The translations under genes were made by a program, and so were the position numbers. The notes under the pieces were generated by a model. That model did no database searches. It had not been told where the DNA came from and saw only the letters and a list, made by a program, of their open reading frames with translations. This document shows positions 15,295 through 24,228 of a DNA stretch of 32,526 nt, one piece after another (the stretch's first letter is position 1; each line of letters starts with the position of its first letter). Where the stretch lies: the NCBI GenBank assembly GCA_002707985.1, contig PAOI01000066.1, forward strand, positions 1 through 32,526, given 5' to 3'. The stretch comes from Sphingomonas sp. GTDB taxonomy: Bacteria > Pseudomonadota > Alphaproteobacteria > Sphingomonadales > Sphingomonadaceae.

Positions 15295-16556
15295 GCGTCC
15301 GCCCGTTCCACTTCGCGCCAGCCGATATCGCGGCGGCAGAAGCCGGTCGGGAAATCGATCGCATCAACGCCGCGATAGGCGGCCTGTTGCGCCGCGCGGA
15401 CATCCTCGCCCATGCCGACCACGGTCAGCACGCGACCGCCATTCGCCTTGAGCGCGTTGTCCTCTGCAACGGTCCCTGCATGAAAAACGAGCGCGCCGGT
15501 CGCTTCCGCTGCGTCGATACCCGAGATGACGCCGCCTTTTTCGGGTGTGCCGGGATAGCCGCGCGCCGCCAGCACGACGCCGAGCGCAGTATCGTCGACA
15601 AATTCAGGCGCGGGCTGATCGGCGAGCCGCCCTTCCTCGATCGCGACCATGATCGCCAGCAGATCGTTTTTGAGGCGCGGCATCAGCACCTGGCATTCGG
15701 GATCGCCGAAGCGGACATTATATTCGATCAGCTTGGGACCATCGGCAGTCAGCATCAGCCCGGCATAGAGCACACCCGAATAGGGCGACCCTGCGCGCGC
15801 CAGCGCTTCGACGGTGGGGCGGACGATCGTATCGAGCGCCTGCTGTTCCAGCGCGGGCGTCAGCACCGGGGCGGGGCTGTATGCGCCCATGCCGCCGGTA
15901 TTGGGGCCGGTATCGCCTTCGCCGACGCATTTGTGATCCTGTGCCGAACCGATCGGCATGATTGTCTTGCCGTCGGTAAGGACGAAGAGGCTCGCTTCTT
16001 CGCCTTCCAGAAATTCCTCGATCACCGCCGTCGCACCATGGCCGGTGAAGATCGCGGCGATGGCTTCCTCTGCTTCTTCGCGCGTGCGGGCGACCGTGAC
16101 GCCCTTGCCCGCGGCAAGGCCGTCGGCCTTGACCACCACCGGAATACCGAATTCGTCGAGCGCGGCGCGGGCGCCATCTTTCGACGTCACGAAGCTGTAG
16201 GCGGCGGTCGGGATCTTCTCGCGGCGGCACAGATCCTTGGTGAATCCCTTCGATCCTTCCAGTTGCGCGGCATCGCGGCCGGGGCCGAACACGCCGATCT
16301 TCATCGTGCGCAGATTGTCGGCAAGCCCGGCGACGAGCGGCGCTTCGGGACCGATCACGACGAAATCGATCGAATTGCGCAGGCAGAAATCGATGATCGA
16401 CCGCTGGTCTTCGGCGGCGATATCGGCCAGTTGGGCATGGTTGCCGATGCCGGGATTGCCCGGCGTGGCATAAAGTTTGTCGAGCAGCGGCGATTGCGCC
16501 AGCTTCCATGCCAGCGCATGTTCGCGCCCTCCCGACCCGATCAGCAGGACGTTCAT
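15291..16556 (-). CDS. purD: Phosphoribosylamine-glycine ligase
   Basis: Joins phosphoribosylamine and glycine using ATP (GARS, second step of purine synthesis). It is a 421-residue ATP-grasp enzyme that opens with MNVLLIGSGGREHALAWKLA. The PVVVKADGLAAGKGV, DHKCVGEGDTGPNTGGMGAYSPAP and EYNVRFGDPECQVLMPRL blocks are all diagnostic. The start is unambiguous from the N-terminal GGREHA strand. The gene has no slack at either end. Its ATG shares the CATG at 16554-16557 with the xseA ATG, and its TAG lies in a CTAG shared with the convergent gene. Its promoter must therefore lie inside xseA. Confidence 0.98.
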   Translation of the reverse strand: MNVLLIGSGGREHALAWKLAQSPLLDKLYATPGNPGIGNHAQLADIAAEDQRSIIDFCLRNSIDFVVIGPEAPLVAGLADNLRTMKIGVFGPGRDAAQLEGSKGFTKDLCRREKIPTAAYSFVTSKDGARAALDEFGIPVVVKADGLAAGKGVTVARTREEAEEAIAAIFTGHGATAVIEEFLEGEEASLFVLTDGKTIMPIGSAQDHKCVGEGDTGPNTGGMGAYSPAPVLTPALEQQALDTIVRPTVEALARAGSPYSGVLYAGLMLTADGPKLIEYNVRFGDPECQVLMPRLKNDLLAIMVAIEEGRLADQPAPEFVDDTALGVVLAARGYPGTPEKGGVISGIDAAEATGALVFHAGTVAEDNALKANGGRVLTVVGMGEDVRAAQQAAYRGVDAIDFPTGFCRRDIGWREVERADA

Positions 16557-17934
16557 GGCCGATTCCCCATTCGATTCAGATTCGCAACGGCTGGTAGCCG
16601 AGCAGGCGCCCGGGGACAACGCCGCGCCGTGGAGCGTCGGCGAAATCTCTTCGCGACTCAAGCGCTTGGTCGAGGGCGAGTTCGGCCATGTTCGCGTGCG
16701 CGGCGAAATTTCGGGATGGAAAAGAGCAGCTTCGGGCCATTGCTATCTGGCGCTGAAGGATGCCGATGCCGTGATCGACGCAGTGATGTGGCGTGGCACG
16801 GCGCAGCGGCTCGCGTTCAATCCGCAGGACGGGATCGAAGTCGTCGTCACCGGCAAGCTGACCACCTATCCCGGCCGATCCAAATATCAGATGGTCGTCG
16901 AGCGGATGGAGTTGGCGGGCGAAGGCGCGCTGATGGCGCTGTTCGAAAAGCTGAAGGCCCAGCTGGCGAGCGAAGGCCTGTTCGACGAAAGCCGCAAACA
17001 GCCGCTGCCGTTCATGCCGCGCACGATCGGCGTCATCACGTCGCCGACCGGCGCAGTGATCCGCGACATCCTCCACCGGCTCGAGGATCGCTGCCCCAGC
17101 CATGTGCTGCTCTGGCCGGTAAAGGTGCAGGGGGAAGGCGCGGCGGCCGAAATTTCCGCCGCGATCCGCGGCTTTGATGCGATGCCCGGCGATGGCCCGG
17201 TGGCAAAGCCCGATCTGCTGATCGTCGCACGGGGCGGCGGTTCGATCGAGGATCTCTGGGCGTTCAACGAAGAGCCGGTGGTGCGCGCCATCGCCGATTG
17301 CCGCATCCCGATCATTTCGGCGGTCGGGCATGAAACCGACACCAGCCTGTCCGACTATGCCGCCGATCTGCGTGCACCGACACCGACAGCCGCGGCGGAG
17401 ATCGCAGTGCCCGTACTGGCCGATCTCAGGAACACTCTGGCGACGCTGGGCCTGCGCAGCGAACGCTGTGCGCGGCGCTATCACGAACGTGCGGGTGAGC
17501 GGCTGGCATCGCTGGTGCGGGTGCTTCCGAAACGCGACGCGCTGCTTGGTCCGCAGCGGCAGAAGCTGGACGATATCGGGGCGCGGCTCGACCGCGGCCT
17601 CGAAAACCGGCTGACGCGCGGGCGCCGCGACCTTGATCGCGCTTCGGGCGCGCTGCGCCCGGCGATGCTGGTCCAGCGGCTTGCCGCCGCGCGCCAGCGG
17701 CTTGACGGCGTGGGGCGGCATCTCGACCTCGTCCACCCCAACCGGCCGCTCGAAAAAGGCTATGCCTGGGTCGAGGGGCGCGGGACCGGCAAGGTTCTGC
17801 CCAATGCCGACGCGGCGCGCGCCGCCGGGGCGCTGACGCTGCGCTTCATCGACGGAAGTGTCGACGCGCGGGTTGAGCGATCGGGCGGCAGATCCTATCC
17901 TGAGACCAAACCCGAGCAGCCGACGCTGCTCTGA
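16555..17934 (+). CDS. xseA: Exodeoxyribonuclease VII large subunit
   Basis: The catalytic subunit of the single-strand-specific exonuclease that works with XseB. It has 459 residues. An N-terminal OB fold runs from about residue 20 to 115 (VSRLKRL-like helix, then GHVRVRGEISGWKRAASGHCYLALKD). The catalytic core follows, with GVITSPTGAVIRDILHRLEDR and LLIVARGGGSIEDLWAFNEEPVVRAIADCRIPIISAVGHETDTSLSDYAADLRAPTPTAAAE segments around residues 160-285. A long coiled coil and a short C-terminal strand region complete it. AGGA lies about 8-11 bp before the ATG. xseB is not in the window. A DUF2093 gene follows immediately. Confidence 0.97.
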   Translation: MADSPFDSDSQRLVAEQAPGDNAAPWSVGEISSRLKRLVEGEFGHVRVRGEISGWKRAASGHCYLALKDADAVIDAVMWRGTAQRLAFNPQDGIEVVVTGKLTTYPGRSKYQMVVERMELAGEGALMALFEKLKAQLASEGLFDESRKQPLPFMPRTIGVITSPTGAVIRDILHRLEDRCPSHVLLWPVKVQGEGAAAEISAAIRGFDAMPGDGPVAKPDLLIVARGGGSIEDLWAFNEEPVVRAIADCRIPIISAVGHETDTSLSDYAADLRAPTPTAAAEIAVPVLADLRNTLATLGLRSERCARRYHERAGERLASLVRVLPKRDALLGPQRQKLDDIGARLDRGLENRLTRGRRDLDRASGALRPAMLVQRLAAARQRLDGVGRHLDLVHPNRPLEKGYAWVEGRGTGKVLPNADAARAAGALTLRFIDGSVDARVERSGGRSYPETKPEQPTLL

Positions 17935-17972
17935 TGCGCATGATCCGAAGTCTATTCAGGAGGTCGCCAGCG

Positions 17973-18170
17973 ATGCTGATGTCCAAGTCCAGCCGTGCCG
18001 CGCGGCTTCATTATATGGCTAACGGCTTCCGGGTGCTGACTCCCGGCGACCATGTGGTTTGCGCCGTTTCGGGCGAACATATCGCGCTCGACGAGCTGCG
18101 CTATTGGAGCGTGGAAAGGCAGGAGGCCTATGCCTCCGCCGAAATCGCCGGAAAGGCGATGCGGGGCTGA
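17973..18170 (+). CDS. DUF2093 family protein
   Basis: A 65-residue soluble protein with the block LHYMANGFRVLTPGDHVVCAVSGEHIALDELRYWSVERQEAYAS, which I recognise as DUF2093, an alphaproteobacterial family of unknown function. The start at 17973 is chosen because a near-perfect AGGAGGT (17958-17964) lies 8 bp upstream. An alternative ATG at 17934 overlaps the xseA stop in a TGATG arrangement and would add 13 residues. Either way it is co-transcribed with xseA, and the M23 peptidase gene follows after 2 bp. A single Cys (VVCAVSG) is present, with no partner for a metal site. Confidence 0.87.
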   Translation: MLMSKSSRAARLHYMANGFRVLTPGDHVVCAVSGEHIALDELRYWSVERQEAYASAEIAGKAMRG

Positions 18171-18172
18171 CA

Positions 18173-19093
18173 ATGCCGGGGGGAAAGCTGATTGGCGGAG
18201 CCGTTGCGCTTGTCGCACTGACCACCTGCATGAAAATGCCGGCGGGGGAACCTGTGGCGGCTGCGCCACTGTCGGTGCCCGTCGTCGCGCCGGCCGCGCC
18301 TGCGCCTGTCGCGCCGCAACAGGCCGCTCCGCATTTCACGCTGCACGGCCCGATGACTCAGGGTGGCGTAGTGCGCGGCACGGCGCCCGAGGGAACGACG
18401 TTCCTCACATTCAATGGCGATTCGATTCCGGTCGCTGCGGATGGCGAATTCCTGATCGCATTCGATCGGGATGCGGGAAGCAGCGCGACGCTGGTCGCGC
18501 GGCTGCGCGACGGGAGCGAAGTTCGCGACGATCTGACCGTCAGCCCGCGCGCCTGGCATATCGAGCGAATCGACCGGCTCCCGCCGCGTTCGCAGGTGTC
18601 CGATGCGTGGCGTCGCCGCCGCGCCGGCGAGATCGAACAGATCGTTGCCGCTCGTGCGATGCAGACGGGTGCGGAGGGCTGGCGTCAGGATTTCCTCTGG
18701 CCCGCAACCGGCAGGATTTCGGGCCTGTTCGGTTCGCAGCGCATCTATGGCGGCGAACCGGCTTCCTATCATTCCGGGGTCGATATCGCCCGGCCCACCG
18801 GAACGACCGTGCTGGCCCCCGCGGACGGCGTAGTGATCCTCGCGGCCGAAACGCCCTTCTCACTGGAAGGGCATCTGCTGATGTTCGACCATGGCATGGG
18901 GCTCAACAGCGCGTTTCTCCATCTGTCGCGAATCGATGTGAAGGTGGGTGAGCATGTCCGCCGTGGCCAGCCCGTCGGTGCGATCGGGATGACCGGATCG
19001 GCGACAGGGCCGCATCTTCACTGGAGCATGAAGTGGCGCGACGCGCGGATCGACCCGTTGCTGATCGCCGGGCCGATGCCTGCTGCGCAATAA
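18173..19093 (+). CDS. M23-family (LytM-type) peptidoglycan endopeptidase
   Basis: A 306-residue envelope protein with an M23 domain at the C-terminus (about residues 175-295). The zinc ligands are readable as His200 and Asp204 (SYHSGVDIA) and His283 in GPHLHW, with His281 as the catalytic histidine. These are complete, so it should be an active cross-link hydrolase rather than an EnvC/NlpD-style activator. The N-terminus has a hydrophobic segment and a Cys19 in VALTTC, an imperfect lipobox, so it is either a lipoprotein or anchored. A Pro/Ala-rich linker (24-52) follows. It is the third gene of a probable xseA-DUF2093-M23 unit. Confidence 0.92.
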   Translation: MPGGKLIGGAVALVALTTCMKMPAGEPVAAAPLSVPVVAPAAPAPVAPQQAAPHFTLHGPMTQGGVVRGTAPEGTTFLTFNGDSIPVAADGEFLIAFDRDAGSSATLVARLRDGSEVRDDLTVSPRAWHIERIDRLPPRSQVSDAWRRRRAGEIEQIVAARAMQTGAEGWRQDFLWPATGRISGLFGSQRIYGGEPASYHSGVDIARPTGTTVLAPADGVVILAAETPFSLEGHLLMFDHGMGLNSAFLHLSRIDVKVGEHVRRGQPVGAIGMTGSATGPHLHWSMKWRDARIDPLLIAGPMPAAQ

Positions 19094-19273
19094 CGCGGCA
19101 GTTTATTTCGCGGGTGCACAAAAAACTGGCGGCTCTAATCGTCCTGCGAGACAGTGCCGCGACGAACATGTGGCATTTTGGCTACACCCGGCCCAAAAGG
19201 CGGTGTCCGAACCTGAATGTCACCTTTACAGCGCCAAAGCGGACCTTCATCCCTCTGCACCATGTTTCTCAAT

Positions 19274-19343
19274 GCGCTTTCACGCGCTTTTTTTGAGGAA
19301 CGGGCAAACTCCGGTCAGGGGCGCTCCTTTGCGGGTCGACCGG
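19274..19343 (+). promoter_or_regulatory. Structured leader upstream of Oar-like TonB receptor
   Basis: Two possible hairpins lie in the leader. The first is GCGC/GCGC (19274-19277/19284-19287), followed directly by seven T. The second is CCGGTC/GACCGG (19311-19316/19338-19343), ending about 8 bp before the GAGGG ribosome-binding region. The first could act as an attenuator and the second could modulate translation. No known riboswitch is recognised. The remaining part of the 270-bp gap (19094-19273) shows no feature I can support. Confidence 0.3.
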
Positions 19344-19363
19344 AATAGACGAGGGAAAACATC

Positions 19364-22300
19364 GTGAAGAACACTCTTCATAACACACGCAAGTCGTTGC
19401 GCGCGGGGACGGCGCTTCGTGCGCTGGCGCTCATCGGCGCAAGCGCTGGCGCGGCAGTCGCATTTGCGGCGCCGGCAGCTGCGCAGGACTACACTTCGGG
19501 CACAATCGCCGGCACCGTGGCCGACGAAGCCGGCTCGCCGGTCGCTGGTGCGACTGTGACGGTGACCTCGGCCGGCCAGGGCTTCACCCGCACCGCCACC
19601 ACCGGTAGCTCGGGCAGCTTCCGCTTTAACGCGCTTCCGGCCGGCAGCTACAATGTCGTCGTCGAAGCTCCGGGTCTGCCGACCTACACCGCGAACGCGG
19701 TTCCGCTGCTCGCGTCGCAGACCGCGAACCTCGAAGTCTTGCTCGTCGGTGGCGAAGAGATCGTCGTTCAGGGTCAGGCGGTTGCCGACTTCGGCGGCAC
19801 CACCACGGGTCTCAACGTCGACGTCGCGGAACTGGTGAAGACCACGCCGATCGGTCGTGACCTCACCTCGGTCGTGCTGCTCGCGCCGGGCACGTCGGGC
19901 GGCGACAGCGCCTTCGGCAACCTCGCCTCGATCGGCGGTTCGTCGGTGGCGGAAAACGCCTACTACATCAACGGCCTGAACATCACGAATTTCGACAACT
20001 ACCTCGGCTCGGTCAATGTGCCGTTCGAGTTCTATCGTTCGGTCGAAGTCAAGTCGGGCGGCTATCCGGCCGAATTCGGTCGCGCGACTGGCGGCATCAT
20101 CAACTCGACCACCAAGTCGGGTTCGAACGACTTCATGGCCGCGGTTCACGTCAACTGGACGCCGAACTTCCTGCAGGAACAGGGCAAGGACCTGACGCTC
20201 ATCAACAGCGACGGTTCGGTCACCCGCACCACGCAGCGTGCGTATGACACCAACGACAGCTATTCTGCGATCGTCGAAGCCGGCGGCCCGATCATTAAGG
20301 ATCGCCTGTTCGTCTACGGTCTCGCCGAATTCCGTCGTTCGGAAAGCCAGACGGTTGCGCCGGTTTCTGGCACCGCCTATCGGTATTTGAACGACGATCC
20401 CTTCTGGGGTGCCAAGGTCGACGCCTATCCGATCGACGGTCACCACCTCGAATTCACGATTTTCGACACGCGTAACACCACGACGCGTAGCGACGTCGCC
20501 TATTCGCAGGATGCGGACGGCTCGAACCCGGTCTACGGTCTGGCCAATTCGGTTCAGGAAACCCGTTCGGGTGGCGTGAACTATGTTGCCAAGTACACCG
20601 GCAACCTGACCGACTTTCTCACCGTGTCGGGCGCCTATGGCCGTATGCGTGACCGCTTCGACAACGTCGGCGTCGCGGGCGCTGCGGGTCTGCCGGTGGT
20701 TCGCAACGCGACCGGCGCAACCTACGCCGGTGTTCCGTATCTCGGCTATTACAACGGCCAGCGCACCATCAGCACCAGCTTTCCGTATGACACCGAGCGT
20801 GAATTCTATCGCGCTGACGTCGACCTGTTCTTCGAAGCGTTCGGCAGCCACCACATCCGTGCGGGCTTCGACGTCGAGAACAACACGCTGGTCGAATCGT
20901 CGATCCGTACCGGTGGCGAGTATCTGTTCGGTTCGGGCTACATGTCGTCGGCGGCGTACAACGCCGGTTCGGGCGGCGCGGGTATCTATTACCTTATCCG
21001 TCCGTCGACCACTTCGGGCACCACCAACGGTGTCGCGAGCGGCATCTACGCCGAACTGAACTACTTCAACTCGGGCGGCGGCTTCGACGCCGAGAACAAG
21101 GCGTTCTACATCCAGGACGAGTGGAACGTGACCGATCGCCTGACCGTCAACCTCGGCCTGCGTCGTGACGATTTCGGCGTGAACAAGGCCGACGGTTCGA
21201 CGCTCGTAACGCTTTCCGAGAACTATGCGCCGCGTCTCGGCTTCACCTACGATCTGTGGGGCGGCAAGGAAGGCAAGTTCTACGGTTCGTACAGCGAGTA
21301 TTTCCTGCCGTTCGCGAGCAACACCGCGTTCCGTATGACCGGCAACGAATACTATTTGCGTGAAGCGTGGACCGTTACCGGCTTCGACTCGAACGGTGTT
21401 CCGATCCTGGGTTCGCAGGTCACCAACCTGAGTTCGTATCAGTCGGCCTGCCCGTTTGCGCTGACCCCGTCCTCGAGCGGCGCCAACTGCAGCGTCACCG
21501 GCGACGGCACGGTTGCGGACACCAGCGCGCTGCTGGCGCATAACCTCGAGGCGACCAAGGAATCCGAATGGATCCTGGGGTATGAGCACAGCTTCGGTCC
21601 GTGGACCGTTGGCCTGAACTATACCCACCGCTCGCTCGATAACACCGCAGAAGACTCGGCGATCGACGCGGCTGTTCTGGCCTATTGTACTGCGAATGGC
21701 ATCACGGGCTGCTCCAGCACGTGGACCGGCTTCCACCAGTATGTGATCATCAATCCGGGCAAGGACGTCGTGGTTAATCTCGACGGTCTCGATGGCCGCG
21801 AAGTCACCTTCTCGGCGGAAGACCTTGGCTATCCGAAAGCTACCCGTACCTATGACGCGGTCGAATTCACCTTCCGCCGCGCCTATCAGGACGGCTGGAC
21901 CGTCGGCGGCAGCTACACCTGGTCGGAAAGCAAGGGTAACTCGGAAGGCTTCGTCCAGTCGGACTTCGGTCAGGACGACGCGGGTATCACCCAGGACTTC
22001 GACCAGCCGGGCTTCACCGAATATGCGTACGGCTACCTGCCGAACCACCGTCGCCACCGCTTCAAGCTGTGGGGTTCGGTGGATCTCAGCGACGCCTTCA
22101 CCATCGGTACCAACCTGAGCCTGCAGTCGCCGCGTAAGCTGAGCTGCCTCGGCTATCACCCGACTGATCCGTTCGCGAACGCCTATGGCGCCGCGTCGCA
22201 CTATTGCGGGGGTCAGCCGGCTCCGCGCGGAGAGGGCTACGAAACCGATTGGATCACGCAGTTCGACATCGCGCTGCGCTACAACATCGAGGTCCCGACC

Positions 22301-22474
22301 GGTCAGACCGTCACGCTTCGTGCTGACGTGTTCAACCTGTTCAACTCGCAGGGTATCCAGGAACGCGACGAAACGGGTGAACTGGGTGTCGGTGTTGCCG
22401 ACCTCAACTACGGCAACCCGAGCTCGTACCAGACGCCGCGCTACGTGCGTCTCGGTTTCGACATCGCCTTCTAA
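19364..22474 (+). CDS. TonB-dependent receptor, Oar-like, with carboxypeptidase-regulatory N-domain
   Basis: A 1036-residue outer-membrane receptor. The long signal peptide ends around AAPAAAQD (about residue 42). A carboxypeptidase-regulatory-like beta-sandwich follows at about 44-120 (GTIAGTVADEAGSPVAGATVTVTS, then GSYNVVVEAPG). The plug runs from about 130 to 250 (GGSSVAENAYYINGLNITNFDN, RSVEVKSGGYPAEFGRATGGIIN). A large barrel ends with the aromatic RYVRLGFDIAF. This Oar-type architecture is known from receptors for peptides or other large substrates. The ligand here is unknown. The start is GTG at 19364 behind GAGGGAAAA. By eye it uses CGT and GGT codons far more than its neighbours, suggesting strong expression. 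A strong terminator follows. Confidence 0.93.
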   Translation: MKNTLHNTRKSLRAGTALRALALIGASAGAAVAFAAPAAAQDYTSGTIAGTVADEAGSPVAGATVTVTSAGQGFTRTATTGSSGSFRFNALPAGSYNVVVEAPGLPTYTANAVPLLASQTANLEVLLVGGEEIVVQGQAVADFGGTTTGLNVDVAELVKTTPIGRDLTSVVLLAPGTSGGDSAFGNLASIGGSSVAENAYYINGLNITNFDNYLGSVNVPFEFYRSVEVKSGGYPAEFGRATGGIINSTTKSGSNDFMAAVHVNWTPNFLQEQGKDLTLINSDGSVTRTTQRAYDTNDSYSAIVEAGGPIIKDRLFVYGLAEFRRSESQTVAPVSGTAYRYLNDDPFWGAKVDAYPIDGHHLEFTIFDTRNTTTRSDVAYSQDADGSNPVYGLANSVQETRSGGVNYVAKYTGNLTDFLTVSGAYGRMRDRFDNVGVAGAAGLPVVRNATGATYAGVPYLGYYNGQRTISTSFPYDTEREFYRADVDLFFEAFGSHHIRAGFDVENNTLVESSIRTGGEYLFGSGYMSSAAYNAGSGGAGIYYLIRPSTTSGTTNGVASGIYAELNYFNSGGGFDAENKAFYIQDEWNVTDRLTVNLGLRRDDFGVNKADGSTLVTLSENYAPRLGFTYDLWGGKEGKFYGSYSEYFLPFASNTAFRMTGNEYYLREAWTVTGFDSNGVPILGSQVTNLSSYQSACPFALTPSSSGANCSVTGDGTVADTSALLAHNLEATKESEWILGYEHSFGPWTVGLNYTHRSLDNTAEDSAIDAAVLAYCTANGITGCSSTWTGFHQYVIINPGKDVVVNLDGLDGREVTFSAEDLGYPKATRTYDAVEFTFRRAYQDGWTVGGSYTWSESKGNSEGFVQSDFGQDDAGITQDFDQPGFTEYAYGYLPNHRRHRFKLWGSVDLSDAFTIGTNLSLQSPRKLSCLGYHPTDPFANAYGAASHYCGGQPAPRGEGYETDWITQFDIALRYNIEVPTGQTVTLRADVFNLFNSQGIQERDETGELGVGVADLNYGNPSSYQTPRYVRLGFDIAF

Positions 22475-22490
22475 GTCTCTCTTCCGAGAC
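22475..22490 (+). repeat. Small hairpin after TonB receptor stop
   Basis: GTCTC (22475-22479) and GAGAC (22486-22490) flank 6 nt, starting one base after the stop codon. It may protect the 3' end together with the terminator 12 bp further on. Confidence 0.4.
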
Positions 22491-22501
22491 AAGGAAAAGA
22501 G

Positions 22502-22532
22502 GGAGGCGGGCCTTGTGCCCGCCTCCTTTTTT
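22502..22532 (+). terminator. Rho-independent terminator of the Oar-like receptor
   Basis: A perfect 10-bp GC-rich stem, GGAGGCGGGC (22502-22511) with GCCCGCCTCC (22517-22526), a 5-nt loop and six T (22527-22532). It is located 28 bp after the receptor stop. The following 22533-22695 holds nothing else identifiable. Confidence 0.93.
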
Positions 22533-22695
22533 CGTGCCGATTGGGGCGGTGATCGGGAGTATTATGCCGCGACCGGGGGATGCGCTCCTGCCGGATCGGC
22601 GCGCCCCGACCGTCGATGCCGCGCAAGCGATGCTGAAATGAGGGAAGGCACTCCGCGCGCTTCGGGGGCCCGCTAGGACCGGCAGCGCCTGCGGC

Positions 22696-24159
22696 TCAGC
22701 GGTAATAAACGTCGCGGAACGCCTGCATCTGCTTGTCGAATTGCTTCGAAAGGCCAATCCGCGCCGTCGAAATCGGCGCGCGCACCTGCTGAAGACTGGC
22801 GGTCCGCACGCGGCGCTGCGTCTTGTGCGATTCGAACACCTGCGGTTCGGGCGGCAACCCGACATGGTTCAGGATGCGGGGGATCCACGCGCCCGGATCG
22901 GCGGCCATTTCTTCATAGGGGACAACCAAGATTCGATCCGGGAATTGTGTGCTCCAATGCGCGAACAGTCGGTCCTCTATTCGAAAGAATTCGGCAATGT
23001 CGGTCAGCGACCACGACCAGGGCAGCGAATCGGTGAAGAAGTTGCGGAAGCACGAAAGCGCGACATCCTCCGGATTGCGGCGCATCCAGATCACATTCGA
23101 TCCCGGTAGCGCGTGCAGAAGCAACCCCATGAAATGCGAATGTACCAGAGTCTTGTCGATGATGCGCCCGCCAGAACCGAAGCGCATGTCCAGCATCCGT
23201 TCATAGCGTCTGCCGATGTCGCCCCAGGGATCGTCGGAGCCATCGCGTTCCTGATAGCGTAATGCCCCGGCGAAGCTGAAGTCGCCGGTCGGGAGCAGCG
23301 CGGGGCGCAGCAATCCGATCTCTCCGCCATCGCTGACCTGCGAATGGCTGGCGATGATCTGTTCTACCAGGGTTGTGCCCGAACGCGGCAATCCATTGAC
23401 GAAAATCGCACGGTCCGATGTATGGCGCGGCGGCTTCAGCTGGCGCATGCGTTCGGGCGTGAAATCGGTGATCAGCCGGTCGACGAGCCCGGCTACCGCG
23501 CCCAGGTCAAATTTCTCTTCGGCTTGGCGCAGCGCTGCGCCTTCGGAATAACAGGCAAAGGCCTTGTCGATTTCACCGCAATCCTGCCATGCCTTGCCCA
23601 GTCCATAGAGGAAGCGGGCATATATCGCCGGTGCGCCGCCCGCCGCGATCGCCGCCCGATGCTGGTCCATTGCATCCAAATCGGCGTCGCCGGGCGTGAA
23701 TTTCTTGATCATCGCCAGCGCAAACCAGCTTTGCGGCAGCAACGGCGACTTGGCGAGCGCGCGGCGGTAAAAGTCAATCGCGCGTTCGAAATCGCCTTCC
23801 TGTCCCGTGATCGTTCCTTGGAAATGGAGCACGGCGGGATGGTCGCGCACATCGGCGGGCATTCTTGCGACTTCGGCCTGCGCGGCATCGACGCGGCCGT
23901 GCGTTGCCAGTTCGCCCCAATAATAAAGCAGCCGTTCGAGTGAGACCGGTGGCGTGCGCGAATATCGGCGCGCGCTTTCGATCGCGATATCGATTTCGCC
24001 GATATTGGCGGCCAGTTTGGACGCGCTCATCCACCGGGCTCCGGTCGCGTCGCCCAGCCGCAGTTCGTCGTTCAGGATTGCAACAGCCTGTTCGGGATCG
24101 GCGCGGTGCAGCGCTTCGATCGCTTGCAGGATGCGGGGCTTTTGGGCGCTCGTGTTCAT
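22696..24159 (-). CDS. TPR-repeat sulfotransferase
   Basis: A 487-residue protein with two parts. Residues about 1-215 are helical TPR repeats (for example AVLHFQGTITGQEGDFERAIDFYRRALAKSP). Residues about 240-480 form a PAPS-dependent sulfotransferase domain. The 5'-phosphosulfate loop is FVNGLPRSGTTLVEQIIASH, and the 3'-phosphate-binding segment is MRRNPEDVALSCFRNFF. No signal peptide is present, so it acts in the cytoplasm. The acceptor is unknown; protein-tyrosine and carbohydrate sulfotransferases share this fold. It converges on the Oar-like TonB receptor and lies 69 bp downstream of clpB on the same strand. Confidence 0.9.
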   Translation of the reverse strand: MNTSAQKPRILQAIEALHRADPEQAVAILNDELRLGDATGARWMSASKLAANIGEIDIAIESARRYSRTPPVSLERLLYYWGELATHGRVDAAQAEVARMPADVRDHPAVLHFQGTITGQEGDFERAIDFYRRALAKSPLLPQSWFALAMIKKFTPGDADLDAMDQHRAAIAAGGAPAIYARFLYGLGKAWQDCGEIDKAFACYSEGAALRQAEEKFDLGAVAGLVDRLITDFTPERMRQLKPPRHTSDRAIFVNGLPRSGTTLVEQIIASHSQVSDGGEIGLLRPALLPTGDFSFAGALRYQERDGSDDPWGDIGRRYERMLDMRFGSGGRIIDKTLVHSHFMGLLLHALPGSNVIWMRRNPEDVALSCFRNFFTDSLPWSWSLTDIAEFFRIEDRLFAHWSTQFPDRILVVPYEEMAADPGAWIPRILNHVGLPPEPQVFESHKTQRRVRTASLQQVRAPISTARIGLSKQFDKQMQAFRDVYYR

Positions 24160-24228
24160 GGCACGACCCTAGAAGCAAGCGGCGCGAAAGGGAATCGCAA
24201 CCGCGTGACCGATCGCCCCGTATTGGCG

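Noticed and set aside
19094..19363. Riboswitch before the Oar-like receptor, such as a cobalamin type
   Set aside because: No B12-box-like or other recognisable aptamer core was seen, only simple hairpins.
19280..22492. A 1070-residue open frame on the minus strand, opposite the Oar-like TonB receptor
   Set aside because: It exactly mirrors the receptor and its translation is an Arg/Val/Glu-rich low-complexity sequence with no domains. This is what the complement of a gene with strong codon bias in GC-rich DNA produces. The plus strand has signal peptide, plug and barrel motifs.
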